Shown here: positions 45,279 through 54,850 of the stretch, piece after piece
Layout: every line of letters starts with the position of its first letter
Position numbering within the stretch: position 1 is the first letter of the stretch
NCBI GenBank assembly: GCA_004212075.1
Contig: RXIF01000010.1
Span: 62,001-126,000, forward strand
Direction of reading: 5' to 3'
Length of the DNA stretch: 64,000 nt
Origin: Candidatus Methanoliparum thermophilum
GTDB taxonomy: Archaea; Halobacteriota; Methanoliparia; Methanoliparales; Methanoliparaceae
Notes under the pieces: generated by a model
Seen by the model: only the letters and a program-made list of their open reading frames with translations
The model's database searches: none
Told to the model about the DNA's origin: nothing
Program-made: the position numbers and the translations under genes

Positions 45279-46525
45279 ATCGGCAGGTTTTCATCATTTT
45301 TTAATCTACCTACGCCTATCAATCGCCATATCCCTGAAACTCTTTTACTTATCGCAATTCTAGAACCTTCTTCCGCACATACAGGTCTTTTTAATTCTAC
45401 TTCCAATAAATTTTTTTTAACTTTTTGGACGATACCTACCGTTGTTGCGGTACCTACATTCAACATCAGAGGTTCGCCTATTTTAATATTTTCTACAATA
45501 TGATCATCTTTGGATCCGATAACCCTATCAAAAAGCTCCGTTTCTATAGAAAATCTTTCCCATACAGGTGGTAATGTTCCAACCTCTCCTGCTACCTGAC
45601 CAACAAGGGCATCGCTCTTGACTATGGCTGGATCAAGCATAGTAGATATACCTAACAATCCACCCGGAGTAGCCTCTTCTAATTGCATTTTATCAGACAT
45701 AATCTTGCATATTTTCGTGCGTAAAGGTATCCATCTTCCTTTTCTACCGGATTTTAAAAAATACCCAGGCCTTATCTCAATCTCATCTCCACTTTTTAAA
45801 ACACCAAAACTTAAAGATCCTCCAATAACACCACCAACTAGATCCTCTATTGGTTGACCTGGTCTATTAACATCGAACGATCTGGCTATAAACAATCTTG
45901 CCGATGCATCAAGTCTACGTTTTGGGGTGGGAATATGTTCTTCTATCGCTTTGATTAGGTACTCTAAATTTATCTTTTGTTGTGCAGAGATCGGTATTAT
46001 TGGAATATCTTTCGGAGAAAATCCCATGCTTGTTAAAAAACTTTTAATCTGTGTATAATTCTCGTAAACCTCCTTTTTAGATACCAAATCAATCTTATTT
46101 TGAGCAATGACTATGTTCTTTATACCAACGATACTGAGTGCCATTAGATGTTCCTCAGTCTGCAGTTGTGGACATGGCTCGTCTGCAGCTATAACCAAAA
46201 GAGCACCATCCATTATAGCAGCCCCGCAAAGCATCGTTGCCATCAATGTCTCGTGACCTGGGGCATCAACGAAAGAGACCGTTCTTGATTCAACAGTCGG
46301 TGATCCACATATAGGACAGTTTTCTTCGACAGTATATCCATCTTCACAATTTGGGCATTTTCTAAACGTTGCGTTTGCATACCCTAATCTTATAGATATT
46401 CCTCTTTTTATCTCTTCACTATGACGATCAGTCCAAGTATTGGTAAGCGCGTTAACAATAGTGGTCTTTCCGTGATCTACATGCCCTACCAATCCAATAT
46501 TAACCGAAGGTTTACTCAATTCCAA
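45275..46525 (-). CDS. eif2g: Translation initiation factor aIF2 gamma subunit
   Basis: A 416-residue GTPase that delivers Met-tRNAi to the ribosome. G1 is GHVDHGKTT, the zinc knuckle [19 protein letters not shown]3 DAPGHETLM, and G4 AQNKIDLV. C-terminal beta-barrel domains follow ([20 protein letters not shown]). It leads the minus-strand information cluster running through PIN, rpo7, spt4, dephospho-CoA kinase, eS24 and eS31. Confidence 0.97.
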   Translation of the reverse strand: MELSKPSVNIGLVGHVDHGKTTIVNALTNTWTDRHSEEIKRGISIRLGYANATFRKCPNCEDGYTVEENCPICGSPTVESRTVSFVDAPGHETLMATMLCGAAIMDGALLVIAADEPCPQLQTEEHLMALSIVGIKNIVIAQNKIDLVSKKEVYENYTQIKSFLTSMGFSPKDIPIIPISAQQKINLEYLIKAIEEHIPTPKRRLDASARLFIARSFDVNRPGQPIEDLVGGVIGGSLSFGVLKSGDEIEIRPGYFLKSGRKGRWIPLRTKICKIMSDKMQLEEATPGGLLGISTMLDPAIVKSDALVGQVAGEVGTLPPVWERFSIETELFDRVIGSKDDHIVENIKIGEPLMLNVGTATTVGIVQKVKKNLLEVELKRPVCAEEGSRIAISKRVSGIWRLIGVGRLKNDENLPI

Positions 46526-46565
46526 AATACCTCCCGATTGCTTAAAAAATTAAGTAAGATCATAT

Positions 46566-47453
46566 TTACAATATTCTTGTCGTTACCTCACAACCATCTT
46601 CTAACACGATCATAGTATGTTCCGCCTGCGCGACTAACCCTCCACTCTTCTCCTTTAAAAGATTAAAAGGATGTAATATACCTTCGTTTACTAATCTATT
46701 GATCAATGGATCGGAGGAAGAACTCAACCATCTTCTTGCAAAAGGTAACGTCTTGTATTTTTTCTCTATCTCATTCATTATCTGTCTCATACTCTCAAGC
46801 CTTACAGGTTTAGGCCTGATTAATTGATAAATCTCTATAGAACTGCTTTTTTTTGTTTTTCCGATACCATCTGTTGCGAATGGTTCTATAGCTATTACCT
46901 GTCCAGATTTTAAAATAACACCATCTTTAATGCGTTTGTTGGGTATGCTGGGATCAGCATGAGCATTGTATTGTTCTAAACCATGACCGGTCAGATCTGA
47001 TACTGGTTTATACCCATAACTCGATATAGTCTCATCTATAACACGGGATATCTCTTTAGTGGTTATACCAGCACGAACAATCTTTATCGCCTCATTCAAT
47101 GCATTTTCTGCAGATTTTTTTAAATCTTCTGCTTTTCCAGATAAATCTATCGTTACTGCCATATCTGCAATATAGCCATCTATATGTGCACCGGCATCTA
47201 ACTTAACAACCTCATCGTTGAAGACGGTCTCTTCCTCCAAAGAAGGTGTTCTGTGCGCCGCCTCATCATTTAACGATAAATTACATGGAAAAGCCGGATT
47301 TGCCCCTTTTCTTTCAATTTCTTCTTCTACAAACGTAGCTACTGATAAGAGTTTCTCACCAGGTTTAATTAATTTAACCGCATCGTTCACGACAGACGAT
47401 AATATCTTGCCTGCCTCTCTGTATTTATCTAAAATCTCATCCTCCTCTTTCAA
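46566..47453 (-). CDS. map: Methionine aminopeptidase (type II)
   Basis: A 295-residue M24 peptidase that removes initiator Met. The metal ligands are seen in VKLDAGAHIDGYIADMAVT (two Asp), GHGLEQYNAHADPSIPN (His), VIAIEPFATDG (Glu) and VAQAEHTMIVLEDG (Glu). The long insert before the last block is the type II hallmark. It lies 40 bp upstream of the aIF2-gamma gene on the same strand, and a second M24 peptidase gene ends 10 bp upstream of it. Confidence 0.95.
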   Translation of the reverse strand: MKEEDEILDKYREAGKILSSVVNDAVKLIKPGEKLLSVATFVEEEIERKGANPAFPCNLSLNDEAAHRTPSLEEETVFNDEVVKLDAGAHIDGYIADMAVTIDLSGKAEDLKKSAENALNEAIKIVRAGITTKEISRVIDETISSYGYKPVSDLTGHGLEQYNAHADPSIPNKRIKDGVILKSGQVIAIEPFATDGIGKTKKSSSIEIYQLIRPKPVRLESMRQIMNEIEKKYKTLPFARRWLSSSSDPLINRLVNEGILHPFNLLKEKSGGLVAQAEHTMIVLEDGCEVTTRIL

Positions 47454-47463
47454 TCAAATCACC

Positions 47464-48624
47464 CTATGGTATAACAAAATCTTTGCTTGCATTTGACAGG
47501 TTAACGAAACCTTCTTTTTTTATGAATACTATATCTTCTATTCTAATACCACCAATATTCTTATAATAAAGGCCGGGTTCTATCGTCACAACGTCTCCCT
47601 CGATCAAAAAATTGTCATTATCTCCTATAAATGGTGGTTCATGGATATCCAGACCAACTCCGTGCCCAGTGGTATGAATAAAACCTTCATTTATTTTTTT
47701 ATTCTTTTTTATTGTATCGTATCCCAAAGATTCAAAATATTCACAGACGGATAGATGAATATCCCTACAACTCGCATTAGGTTTTAGCATTTTAAAAGCT
47801 ATATTTTGAGCGTCTAATACCACGTTATACATCTCTATAAATTTATCGTCCGCCTCACCTTTTACAAAAGTTCTTGTCATATCTGAAAAATACCTTTCAG
47901 TCATTAATCTAGGAAAGATATCTATAACGATAGGTTTTCCACATTTTATGGGTCCTCTTCCGACAGAATGAGGATCGGCCGAATCTACACCAGAAGAACA
48001 TATGAGTCCTTCGCAGAAGGCATCGTTATCTAAAAGTCTCTTCTCTATGACAGCTTTAATATATTCTGAAGTTAATCTGCTATGGTTATAATAAATATAA
48101 TCTTTCTTGATAATTGATCGTTCTAATATTTTTTTAACAGTAATTAAAGCATCTTCTGCAGCTTTTTGTGCTTTTAAAATATATTCTACCTCCTGTTTTG
48201 TTTTTTTTCGTCTTATCATTTCAAATGGATTTTTTATTGTATCTATAGAGATGCCTTCTTTTTCTAATATCTTATACAAAAAAGATGGAAAATTCCTCAT
48301 AACAGAGACGATATATATACCTTCTTCATGCAGAATGTCTGTTATCATCTTTCCGAATGCAACATCAGCATCTTTATATTTTTTAAATAATTCATCCAAG
48401 TTATAATTATTGTAGCTGCTTATTTTATCAAATTTCGCCTCTTTTTTTGCTCTATCTATCTCCATCTCAGGTAAATAGACAAATTTTCTCTTAAAATTGT
48501 TGGATACGATACATAAAAATGGATCGTTGGATAAAAATTTCGTCATATAATAAATATTTTGATCAGAGTAGCTACTTCCATAAAGAAGTAGAAAACCGTT
48601 CTCTCTTTTCATTTTATTTCTCAA
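47464..48624 (-). CDS. Xaa-Pro dipeptidase/aminopeptidase (M24B)
   Basis: A 386-residue two-domain M24B peptidase. The N-terminal creatinase-like domain spans about 1-140. The C-terminal pita-bread domain has IDIFPRLMTERYFSDMTRTF (two Asp), HTTGHGVGLDIHEPP (His), VTIEPGLYYKN and GIRIEDIVFI (two Glu). It should cleave Xaa-Pro peptides in the cytosol. ATG codons at 48624 and 48612 are both possible starts. Confidence 0.9.
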   Translation of the reverse strand: MRNKMKRENGFLLLYGSSYSDQNIYYMTKFLSNDPFLCIVSNNFKRKFVYLPEMEIDRAKKEAKFDKISSYNNYNLDELFKKYKDADVAFGKMITDILHEEGIYIVSVMRNFPSFLYKILEKEGISIDTIKNPFEMIRRKKTKQEVEYILKAQKAAEDALITVKKILERSIIKKDYIYYNHSRLTSEYIKAVIEKRLLDNDAFCEGLICSSGVDSADPHSVGRGPIKCGKPIVIDIFPRLMTERYFSDMTRTFVKGEADDKFIEMYNVVLDAQNIAFKMLKPNASCRDIHLSVCEYFESLGYDTIKKNKKINEGFIHTTGHGVGLDIHEPPFIGDNDNFLIEGDVVTIEPGLYYKNIGGIRIEDIVFIKKEGFVNLSNASKDFVIP

Positions 48625-48723
48625 TTTTTATCTTTACAATATAATCTTTCTAATATAAAAAGGTTGAAGCTTATCAAAATCTATAAATAATAGTAGTTAA
48701 AAGATACTTAACAGGTGACTTAA

Positions 48724-49071
48724 ATGAGTGAAGTAAAAGACATGATAAAAAAATTTGCAGATGCGGCTAACCAACTGGATGACGCAACAAAAGCATCTTT
48801 TAAAGGATGGGCAGGAAAGAGTATCGGTTTTGAGATAGATGGAGAACAGTTTTCAGTAGCATTTGATTCCGCAGGTACAAAGGCAGAGTTTGTTGATGGA
48901 AAGATAGAAAACCCGATCTTTACGATAGTTGCTGATGGCTCGTATTGGATAAAAGTAATGAAAGGAGAGGAAGATCCGATGAAAGGCTTTATGCAGAAGA
49001 AGTATTCTATAAAAGGAAACGTGATGCAATCGACAAAACTGGTGCCTCTCCTGAAAAAAGTAAAATTATAA
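48724..49071 (+). CDS. SCP2 sterol-binding-domain protein
   Basis: A 115-residue single-domain SCP2 protein, with a good ribosome site (GGTGACTTAA) before the ATG. Segments are SFKGWAGKSIGFEIDGEQFS, PIFTIVADGSYWIKVMKGEE and GFMQKKYSIKGNVMQSTKLV. These folds bind hydrophobic acyl chains; archaeal roles are unproven but a lipid or acyl-CoA carrier function fits. A long opposite-strand frame over the same bases is a shadow. Confidence 0.9.
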   Translation: MSEVKDMIKKFADAANQLDDATKASFKGWAGKSIGFEIDGEQFSVAFDSAGTKAEFVDGKIENPIFTIVADGSYWIKVMKGEEDPMKGFMQKKYSIKGNVMQSTKLVPLLKKVKL

Positions 49072-49139
49072 AGCAAGAAACGATCTAAAAAATTATTTAC
49101 AATATTTTTTTAATTTTTTATATTAATTTTTAAGGCTAT

Positions 49140-49556
49140 ATGGGAAAGATTATTTCTGATGAGATAAAAGATTTGTTAAAACCCTTTTTTATCGACTTAG
49201 ATCTAGACGAGATAGTTTTGATAGATGGGGTATCAATCTTTGCAGGATTGATATTAAAATTGTTTGATGCAAGTGCAATAACATTTGGTAAGAGGATTTA
49301 TCTCTCCAAATCATTAAATCAAAACGATCCAAGTGCTATCCTTTTAATAGCTCATGAATTAGCTCATGTAGAACAATATAAAAAAAATGGCATGATTTTG
49401 TTCCTTTTGAGATATATAGGAGAGTTTATACGAAATTTAATAATTTATAAGAGCTTTATAATAGCATATCAGAGGATATCCTTTGAAGAGGAGGCATATA
49501 ACAAGGAAGATGAGATATCGAATGCGATCATTAGATATGAAAATATTGGATTATAA
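49140..49556 (+). CDS. Small HExxH putative zinc metallopeptidase (DUF4157-like)
   Basis: A 138-residue protein with HELAHVEQY, a zincin HExxH motif, after a typical AITFGKRIYLSKSLN strand. A hydrophobic segment follows (GMILFLLRYIGEFIRNLIIY), then an acidic SFEEEAYNKEDE that could supply the third ligand. This layout resembles DUF4157-type domains. It follows the SCP2 gene by 68 bp. The substrate is unknown. Confidence 0.78.
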   Translation: MGKIISDEIKDLLKPFFIDLDLDEIVLIDGVSIFAGLILKLFDASAITFGKRIYLSKSLNQNDPSAILLIAHELAHVEQYKKNGMILFLLRYIGEFIRNLIIYKSFIIAYQRISFEEEAYNKEDEISNAIIRYENIGL

Positions 49557-49631
49557 TTAAAAATTTTAAATGTTCAAATCAATAATAAGATTTTATAAAA
49601 TAAATATTGATTAATATTGTTCCTATACCTT

Positions 49632-50021
49632 TTAAAAGATCAATATTAGATTTACCAGTTTTATATCTCTATTAGAGCCCTCATTGATTAATTTTATCTT
49701 TATTTTATCCGTTCCCCACAGACCGATAGAAGTACCAATTCTTGTTTTTGGTTTTTTAATACTCTTTCCAGTCTTTTTAGCATCAACTATCTCTTTTTTA
49801 CCTATTCTTCTATTGCTGTCTATACGATAATATTGCACAAACTCTTCATTCTCGTGGTTATAAATATCGATTATAAATTTGTCATCCTGATCTTCCTCAA
49901 TAAAATAATTAACTATTATAGACATCTCGTCAAAGTAAAACACATCTATAGGATCAGAAAAAACTTCGGAGTTCGGTTTTAGCAATATATTTTCAAATAT
50001 AGTCAATTCCATCTTGATCAT
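49632..50021 (-). CDS. Uncharacterised beta-rich protein
   Basis: A 129-residue protein with no motif I recognise. It alternates hydrophobic and acidic stretches (IIVNYFIEEDQDDKFIIDIY, YYRIDSNRRIGKKEIV) and ends in a strand-like NRDIKLVNLILIF, suggesting a beta-sandwich. No signal peptide, transmembrane helix or cysteine cluster is present. ATG 50012 is an alternative start. It lies 48 bp downstream of rnp4 on the same strand. Confidence 0.6.
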   Translation of the reverse strand: MIKMELTIFENILLKPNSEVFSDPIDVFYFDEMSIIVNYFIEEDQDDKFIIDIYNHENEEFVQYYRIDSNRRIGKKEIVDAKKTGKSIKKPKTRIGTSIGLWGTDKIKIKLINEGSNRDIKLVNLILIF

Positions 50022-50069
50022 TCCATTTTGTAATATCTTTCAACTTTAATAATTAAAATAATTAACTTT

Positions 50070-50384
50070 CTATTTATATCTGTATCGCATATGATTACCA
50101 CAGTTGAGACAAGTTACAACAGCATACCTTCCACGAAGCCTTACACGACAATTTACACCCGGAACTAAAAAGCTGTAACAATGATGACAAAACTTCCTCC
50201 GTTCTTTTTTATCCAACCGAACATTACATCTCATTGAAATGTTCCTTGCGATCTCTACATAACGATTTGCAAGAGACATAGATTGTGGATATATTTTTTC
50301 AGCCAGATTGAATAGTATTTCTATTCTTTGTTTAGCCATATCCTTTCTAAGTAATTTTTCGTATCTCATGGTCTGGCTTAACAT
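50070..50384 (-). CDS. rnp4: Ribonuclease P protein component 4 (Rpp21-like)
   Basis: A 104-residue zinc protein. Two N-terminal helices (MAKQRIEILFNLAEKIYPQS, MSLANRYVEIARNISMR) are followed by a ribbon with FCHHCYSFLVPGVNC and CLNCGNHMRYRYK. It matches the Rpp21/Rnp4 subunit, which with Rpp29 supports tRNA 5'-end cleavage by RNase P RNA. The internal ATG at 50336, preceded by AAAGGAT, is an alternative start. Confidence 0.9.
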   Translation of the reverse strand: MLSQTMRYEKLLRKDMAKQRIEILFNLAEKIYPQSMSLANRYVEIARNISMRCNVRLDKKERRKFCHHCYSFLVPGVNCRVRLRGRYAVVTCLNCGNHMRYRYK

Positions 50385-50550
50385 TTATCGTTCTTGTCTT
50401 TTTATAATTATCCATATTAATTAGAAATTTTTGATAATATACTGCAAAGTTGATCATAATATGATCGCAATATATATAAGAATAAAATAAGATAAATTTA
50501 AGATAGAGAAAAAACTTAAGAATCATTGTGAAATAGAAGATACCAACCTT

Positions 50551-51324
50551 ATGAAAAAAGCTTTTGATTTTTTGGATATTATTGATAGAGTAGAAAAACC
50601 GAGAAATAAAGGTATTACAATGGTATTAGATAAAGGGATGGGATTTAATGCCGCAAAAGATCTAATGGAGTATGCAGATTATATCGATATTATAAAACTC
50701 GGATGGGGTACTCCTAGATTTTGTTCTGAGGAAAAGATCAAAGAAAGGATAAAACTTTATACGAAGAATGGGATATTAGTGAGCAATGGAGGTACATTAT
50801 TTGAGATAGCACATTCTTTAAACAAATTTGACCAATTCCTGAATTATGCAAAAAAAATTGGTCTTACTCTGTTAGAGATATCTTCTGGAATAACCGAGAT
50901 CTCAAAAGAAGACAAAGAGAAGTATATTAAAAAAGCTAAAGAGTTGGAATTTAATGTATTCGCCGAGATTGGTAAAAAAGATCCAAAAAAAGATATAAAA
51001 CTAACAATGAAACAAAGAATAGACGAAGCAAAGATGGATATAGAATTAGGTGTATCTAAAATTATAATAGAAGCAAGAGAGGGGGGAAAAGGGATAGGTG
51101 TATTCGACCAGAATGGAAATATAAAAGAGGATATGGTAAAAAATCTAGTAACAGGTATCGGGCTGGAAAACATCCTCTTTGAGGCACCGTTAAAGAATCA
51201 ACAGGTATATTTTATCCTTAATTTTGGACCTGATGTAAATCTCGGTAATATAAGATCGGATGATATTCTTGGGTTGGAAACTTTGCGACGGGGGTTTAGG
51301 GGTGATACATTCGGCAGATTATGA
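50551..51324 (+). CDS. comA: Phosphosulfolactate synthase
   Basis: A 257-residue TIM-barrel enzyme adding sulfite to phosphoenolpyruvate, the first step of coenzyme M synthesis. Segments: VEKPRNKGITMVLDKGMGFN, DIIKLGWGTPRFCSEEKI, GTLFEIAHSLNKFDQFL, LEISSGITEISKEDKEKYIK and IIIEAREGGKGIGVFDQNG. It overlaps comB by 23 bp and heads a comA-comB-comDE operon. Confidence 0.95.
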   Translation: MKKAFDFLDIIDRVEKPRNKGITMVLDKGMGFNAAKDLMEYADYIDIIKLGWGTPRFCSEEKIKERIKLYTKNGILVSNGGTLFEIAHSLNKFDQFLNYAKKIGLTLLEISSGITEISKEDKEKYIKKAKELEFNVFAEIGKKDPKKDIKLTMKQRIDEAKMDIELGVSKIIIEAREGGKGIGVFDQNGNIKEDMVKNLVTGIGLENILFEAPLKNQQVYFILNFGPDVNLGNIRSDDILGLETLRRGFRGDTFGRL

Positions 51325-51997
51325 TGATAATTTATCGATAACGATAGGTTATCCTAAAAAAAATAGATTAAACGTGATTGTAGACGTTCTTAGGGCATCG
51401 AGTACTATAATCACAGCATTGGCAAATGAAATAGACGAGATAATATTTTTGGATAATGAGAAAGATTTGTTAAAATTAAAAAATGAAGGATTTTTGCTAG
51501 TTGGAGAATACAAAGGTTTAAAACTTCCAAAATTTGATATAAATAATTCTCCTGTCGAGCTGTTAGATGCGATAAGCAAAGGAAATTATACAAAAATTGC
51601 TTTAAAGACGACGAATACAACAAAGAAGCTGGCTAATACAGGTGGGATTTTCATATTTTCGTCTACGCTGAATATGTTTGCCACGGTCGATCTTTTATCT
51701 AGCCTTTATAAGGATGTTAAGATTAATTTAATGGCTGTCGGTGGAAGAAACGGATTTACAGAAGATTTATCGCTCGTATTTTCTATATATGCCTTTTTAA
51801 ACGATGATATTTCAATAAATTACGAATTTTTAAAAGATTGCTTATCCAATTCTAAAAATGCAAGATATTTGAGTAGTATCGGATATTTAAAGGATATAGA
51901 GTTCATATCCAATATAAATATGTATGATATAGTTCCTATAATGGTAAATGGTGTTATAAAACGGTATGAAGATACGGATAAAGATTTTATAAGTTAA
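51302..51997 (+). CDS. comB: 2-phosphosulfolactate phosphatase
   Basis: A 231-residue ComB-family phosphatase removing phosphate from phosphosulfolactate. The start is the GTG at 51302 behind GGGG, since ComB proteins begin close to the VDVLRASSTIITAL block; an earlier ATG at 51260 lies deep in comA. Other blocks are FLLVGEYKGLKLPKFDINNS, ALKTTNTTKKLA and MAVGGRNGFTEDLSLVF. The product, sulfolactate, is oxidised by ComC, which is not in this window. Confidence 0.92.
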   Translation: MIHSADYDDNLSITIGYPKKNRLNVIVDVLRASSTIITALANEIDEIIFLDNEKDLLKLKNEGFLLVGEYKGLKLPKFDINNSPVELLDAISKGNYTKIALKTTNTTKKLANTGGIFIFSSTLNMFATVDLLSSLYKDVKINLMAVGGRNGFTEDLSLVFSIYAFLNDDISINYEFLKDCLSNSKNARYLSSIGYLKDIEFISNINMYDIVPIMVNGVIKRYEDTDKDFIS

Positions 51998-52012
51998 AGG
52001 TAAGAATAGAGT

Positions 52013-53197
52013 ATGAAAGAAAATTTTTCCAATCTAAATGCAGAACGATATGTGATTCAGATATTGAAAGATGAGAGAATAGAATACGTTGCCACCTTAC
52101 CATGCGAAAAAATCAAAAATTTGCTATGGCTTCTACCTTCTTTCTTCAAAGAGATAAAATTAACGAGAGAAGAGAACGGAATAGGGATATGTTCTGGGGT
52201 ACATCTTGCAGGAGGGCGCTGCGCAATGGTAATTCAAAGTACAGGATTAGGCAACTCTATTAATGCTATTATGTCTCTCTGCAAGACTTATGAGATACCT
52301 TTGCCGATACTGGCAAGCTGGCGAGGTGTTTATAATGAGAAAATTCAAGCTCAAATACCGTTTGGGCGGGCTCTTCCAGCAATTTTAACTGCTGCAAATA
52401 TACCTTACGAAACAATAAATAATATAAACGATATAGATAAGATTAAAGATGCTATAAGAGATGCGTATGATAATAATACACCGTATGTTACATTAATCTC
52501 CCCTAAAGTTTGGGAAGATTCTAAAAAAACTGATCTCGAGATGTTGAGTCTCAACAAAAGAGAGCAAAAACCTGAAAGAGAGATAAACGTATCACTTAAT
52601 TACAAAAGTCGAGTAAAAAAACCCGAGATGACTCGGTATGATGCAATATCTATTTTATCCGAGTATTTTAATGAAAAACCGGTTGTATCTAATATAGGGA
52701 TTCCTAGCAAAGAGTTATACTTTATCAAAGATCAGCCGACCAATTTTTATATGTTGGGGAGTTTAGGGCTTGCATCGAGTATTGGATTTGGTATTTCACT
52801 TTATTTGGATAGAGAGACTATATCTCTTGATGGAGATGGAAGCATTCTTATGAATCCTAACGCCTTGATAGATACTGCTAATTATCAGCCAAACTTAACA
52901 ATATTTCTTTTGGATAATGGAGTACATGGATCTACTGGAGACCAGGTTACATCCGCATACAGTACCATAGATCTAGAGCTAGTAGCTAAATCTTTTGGTA
53001 TTAAAAACACTTGGAAGGTTTCTACAAAAGATGATATTAATCTTGTTCTTAACGAATTAAAAGAGGTGAAAGGTGCAAAACTGGTCCATATTATCATAAA
53101 ACCAGGTAATAAAGACGTACCTAATATTCCTTTGGATCCGGTAGCTATTAAAAAAAGGTTTATGAATAGGATTAATGAGATCTACCGGCAGAAATAA
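52013..53197 (+). CDS. comDE: Sulfopyruvate decarboxylase, fused alpha and beta subunits (ComDE)
   Basis: A 394-residue thiamine-diphosphate enzyme that decarboxylates sulfopyruvate to sulfoacetaldehyde. Residues 1-170 match ComD (EYVATLPCEKIKNLLWLLP, REENGIGICSGVHLAGGRCA). Residues about 205-394 match ComE (MTRYDAISILSEYFNEKPVV, then the ThDP motif GDGSILMNPNALID ... NLTIFLLDNG). Some methanogens encode two separate subunits, so this is the fused form. It follows comB by 15 bp. Confidence 0.93.
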   Translation: MKENFSNLNAERYVIQILKDERIEYVATLPCEKIKNLLWLLPSFFKEIKLTREENGIGICSGVHLAGGRCAMVIQSTGLGNSINAIMSLCKTYEIPLPILASWRGVYNEKIQAQIPFGRALPAILTAANIPYETINNINDIDKIKDAIRDAYDNNTPYVTLISPKVWEDSKKTDLEMLSLNKREQKPEREINVSLNYKSRVKKPEMTRYDAISILSEYFNEKPVVSNIGIPSKELYFIKDQPTNFYMLGSLGLASSIGFGISLYLDRETISLDGDGSILMNPNALIDTANYQPNLTIFLLDNGVHGSTGDQVTSAYSTIDLELVAKSFGIKNTWKVSTKDDINLVLNELKEVKGAKLVHIIIKPGNKDVPNIPLDPVAIKKRFMNRINEIYRQK

Positions 53198-53354
53198 AAA
53201 GATTACTATAAAAGATAAGATCAAAAAATAAAAAAGCGTCCTTAAGGTATTCTTCCGAAAGGTTGACTCAAGTTTGCATAATTTCAAAATTATAGGCTTA
53301 ATTTACGCATAGTTTGCTCTCCTTTTTTTGGCTATTTGAACCTTCTGTTCTAAA

Positions 53355-53435
53355 TGTTGTGTCGACTATTTAAAACCTCTATATCAATCTATTTTTTGTA
53401 TTCACCTAGAATTCAAAAAGTATATTTCAACACAC
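53355..53435. mobile_element. Decayed MITE-like element upstream of glyA
   Basis: The left end TGTTGTGTCGACTATTTAAAACC resembles the left end of the intact MITE at 63776. AATTCAAAAAGTATATTTC (53410-53428) resembles AATCAAAAATATACTTC inside it (63828-63844). The right end TTTCAACACAC mirrors the left. There is no target duplication and the ends have drifted. The rest of the 53198-53475 gap is AT-rich with no supportable gene. Confidence 0.4.
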
Positions 53436-53475
53436 TATATCAATGATAAAGTTTAAATTTACGTATTGTATCTCA

Positions 53476-54783
53476 ATGATTAGGTGGATTAAGATCTTTG
53501 ATAAAAATATCCAAGATATTCTGGATGCAGTAAATTCTCATCAATCATACTGGCGAGATGCCCTTCCGATGATCGCAAGCGAGAATATTACCAGCCCGCT
53601 TGCGAGATGTATGCTCATTACCGATCTATCACATAGATACGCAGAAGGCAAGGTCGGTCACAGGTTTTATCAAGGTTGCAGATACATCGATGAGATAGAA
53701 TCAAAAACAATAGAGCTTAGTAAAGAACTTTTTAAAGCAGAATATGTGAATGTTCAGCCAATATCTGGAGTAAACGCGAACATATCTGCTTTTTTTGCTC
53801 TATCAAAACCAGGAGATAAGATTCTTTCATTAAAAGTATCTGATGGTGGTCATATAAGCCATGCAAAATATTCTGCTGCTGGTTTAAGAGGATTGAAAGT
53901 ATATAATCATCCGTTTGATAACGAGAGAATGAATATAGATGAAGAAAAGATGGTAGATACAATATTAAAGGTAAGACCAAGAATAATACTCTTCGGAGCA
54001 AGCCTGTTTTTATTTCCTCATCCTGTTAAAGAGGCAGTAGAAGCTGCTAGAGAAGTAGGTGCAGATATTATTTATGATGCTGCACACGTATTAGGTCTGA
54101 TTGCAGGGGGAAAATTTCAAGACCCTTTGAGAGAGGGAGCAGATATTATGACCGCATCGACACACAAGACTTTTCCAGGACCTCAGGGTGGAATAATTTT
54201 TTGCAAGAAAAAATATGCTAACGAGATCGATTTAGCCGTCTTTCCAGGTACTGTGAGTAACCACCATCTTCATCATCTGGCTGCGTTGGCTATAACAACT
54301 GCAGAGATGATAAATTTTGGCAAAGAGTATGCTGAGCAAGTTGTTAATAATGCAAAATATATTGCGAAAGATTTATATAATCGTGGATTTGATGTACTCT
54401 GTAAAAAGCATGGCTTTACCGAATCTCACCAGGTTGTTATAGATATTTCTTCTATATTTAGCGGGAAAGATGCGGCTACAAAGCTTGAAGATGCTGGTAT
54501 TGTTGTGAATGCCAATTTGCTTCCAAAAGATGTCAACTCTAATGTAGATGACGTATCTGGTATAAGAATTGGTGTACAGGAGCTTACCCGTCTTGGTATG
54601 AGAGAGAAAGAGATGAAAATGGTGGCAGAATTTATAGAACGGGTGTTATTATTAGGAGAAAAACCTTCTATTCTTAAAGAAGAAGTAACAGAGATGAAGA
54701 AAAAATACCAAAATGTCTTTTATTGTTTCGATTTTGGTAAAGATAATGCTTATAGTTTTGATCTTTTTAAACTAAAGATATAA
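53476..54783 (+). CDS. glyA: Serine hydroxymethyltransferase
   Basis: A PLP enzyme exchanging a C1 unit between serine and glycine, in such archaea with H4MPT. Motifs: PMIASENITSP near the N-terminus, HRYAEGKVGHRFYQGC, YDAAHVLGLIAGG (PLP Asp/His) and TASTHKTFPGPQGGI with the Schiff-base lysine. ATG 53476 is chosen because the family begins about 30 residues before the SENITSP block; ATG 53443 lies next to the decayed repeat and would add 11 unconserved residues. Confidence 0.95.
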   Translation: MIRWIKIFDKNIQDILDAVNSHQSYWRDALPMIASENITSPLARCMLITDLSHRYAEGKVGHRFYQGCRYIDEIESKTIELSKELFKAEYVNVQPISGVNANISAFFALSKPGDKILSLKVSDGGHISHAKYSAAGLRGLKVYNHPFDNERMNIDEEKMVDTILKVRPRIILFGASLFLFPHPVKEAVEAAREVGADIIYDAAHVLGLIAGGKFQDPLREGADIMTASTHKTFPGPQGGIIFCKKKYANEIDLAVFPGTVSNHHLHHLAALAITTAEMINFGKEYAEQVVNNAKYIAKDLYNRGFDVLCKKHGFTESHQVVIDISSIFSGKDAATKLEDAGIVVNANLLPKDVNSNVDDVSGIRIGVQELTRLGMREKEMKMVAEFIERVLLLGEKPSILKEEVTEMKKKYQNVFYCFDFGKDNAYSFDLFKLKI

Positions 54784-54850
54784 TTATTGTGAGTTTTATT
54801 ATGGTATTAGTCAAGATAATGTTAAAAATAAAAATGGGGGCGGTCATCAG

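Noticed and set aside
48720-49076. A 118-codon minus-strand frame
   Set aside because: It mirrors the SCP2 gene, which has a good ribosome site and domain match.
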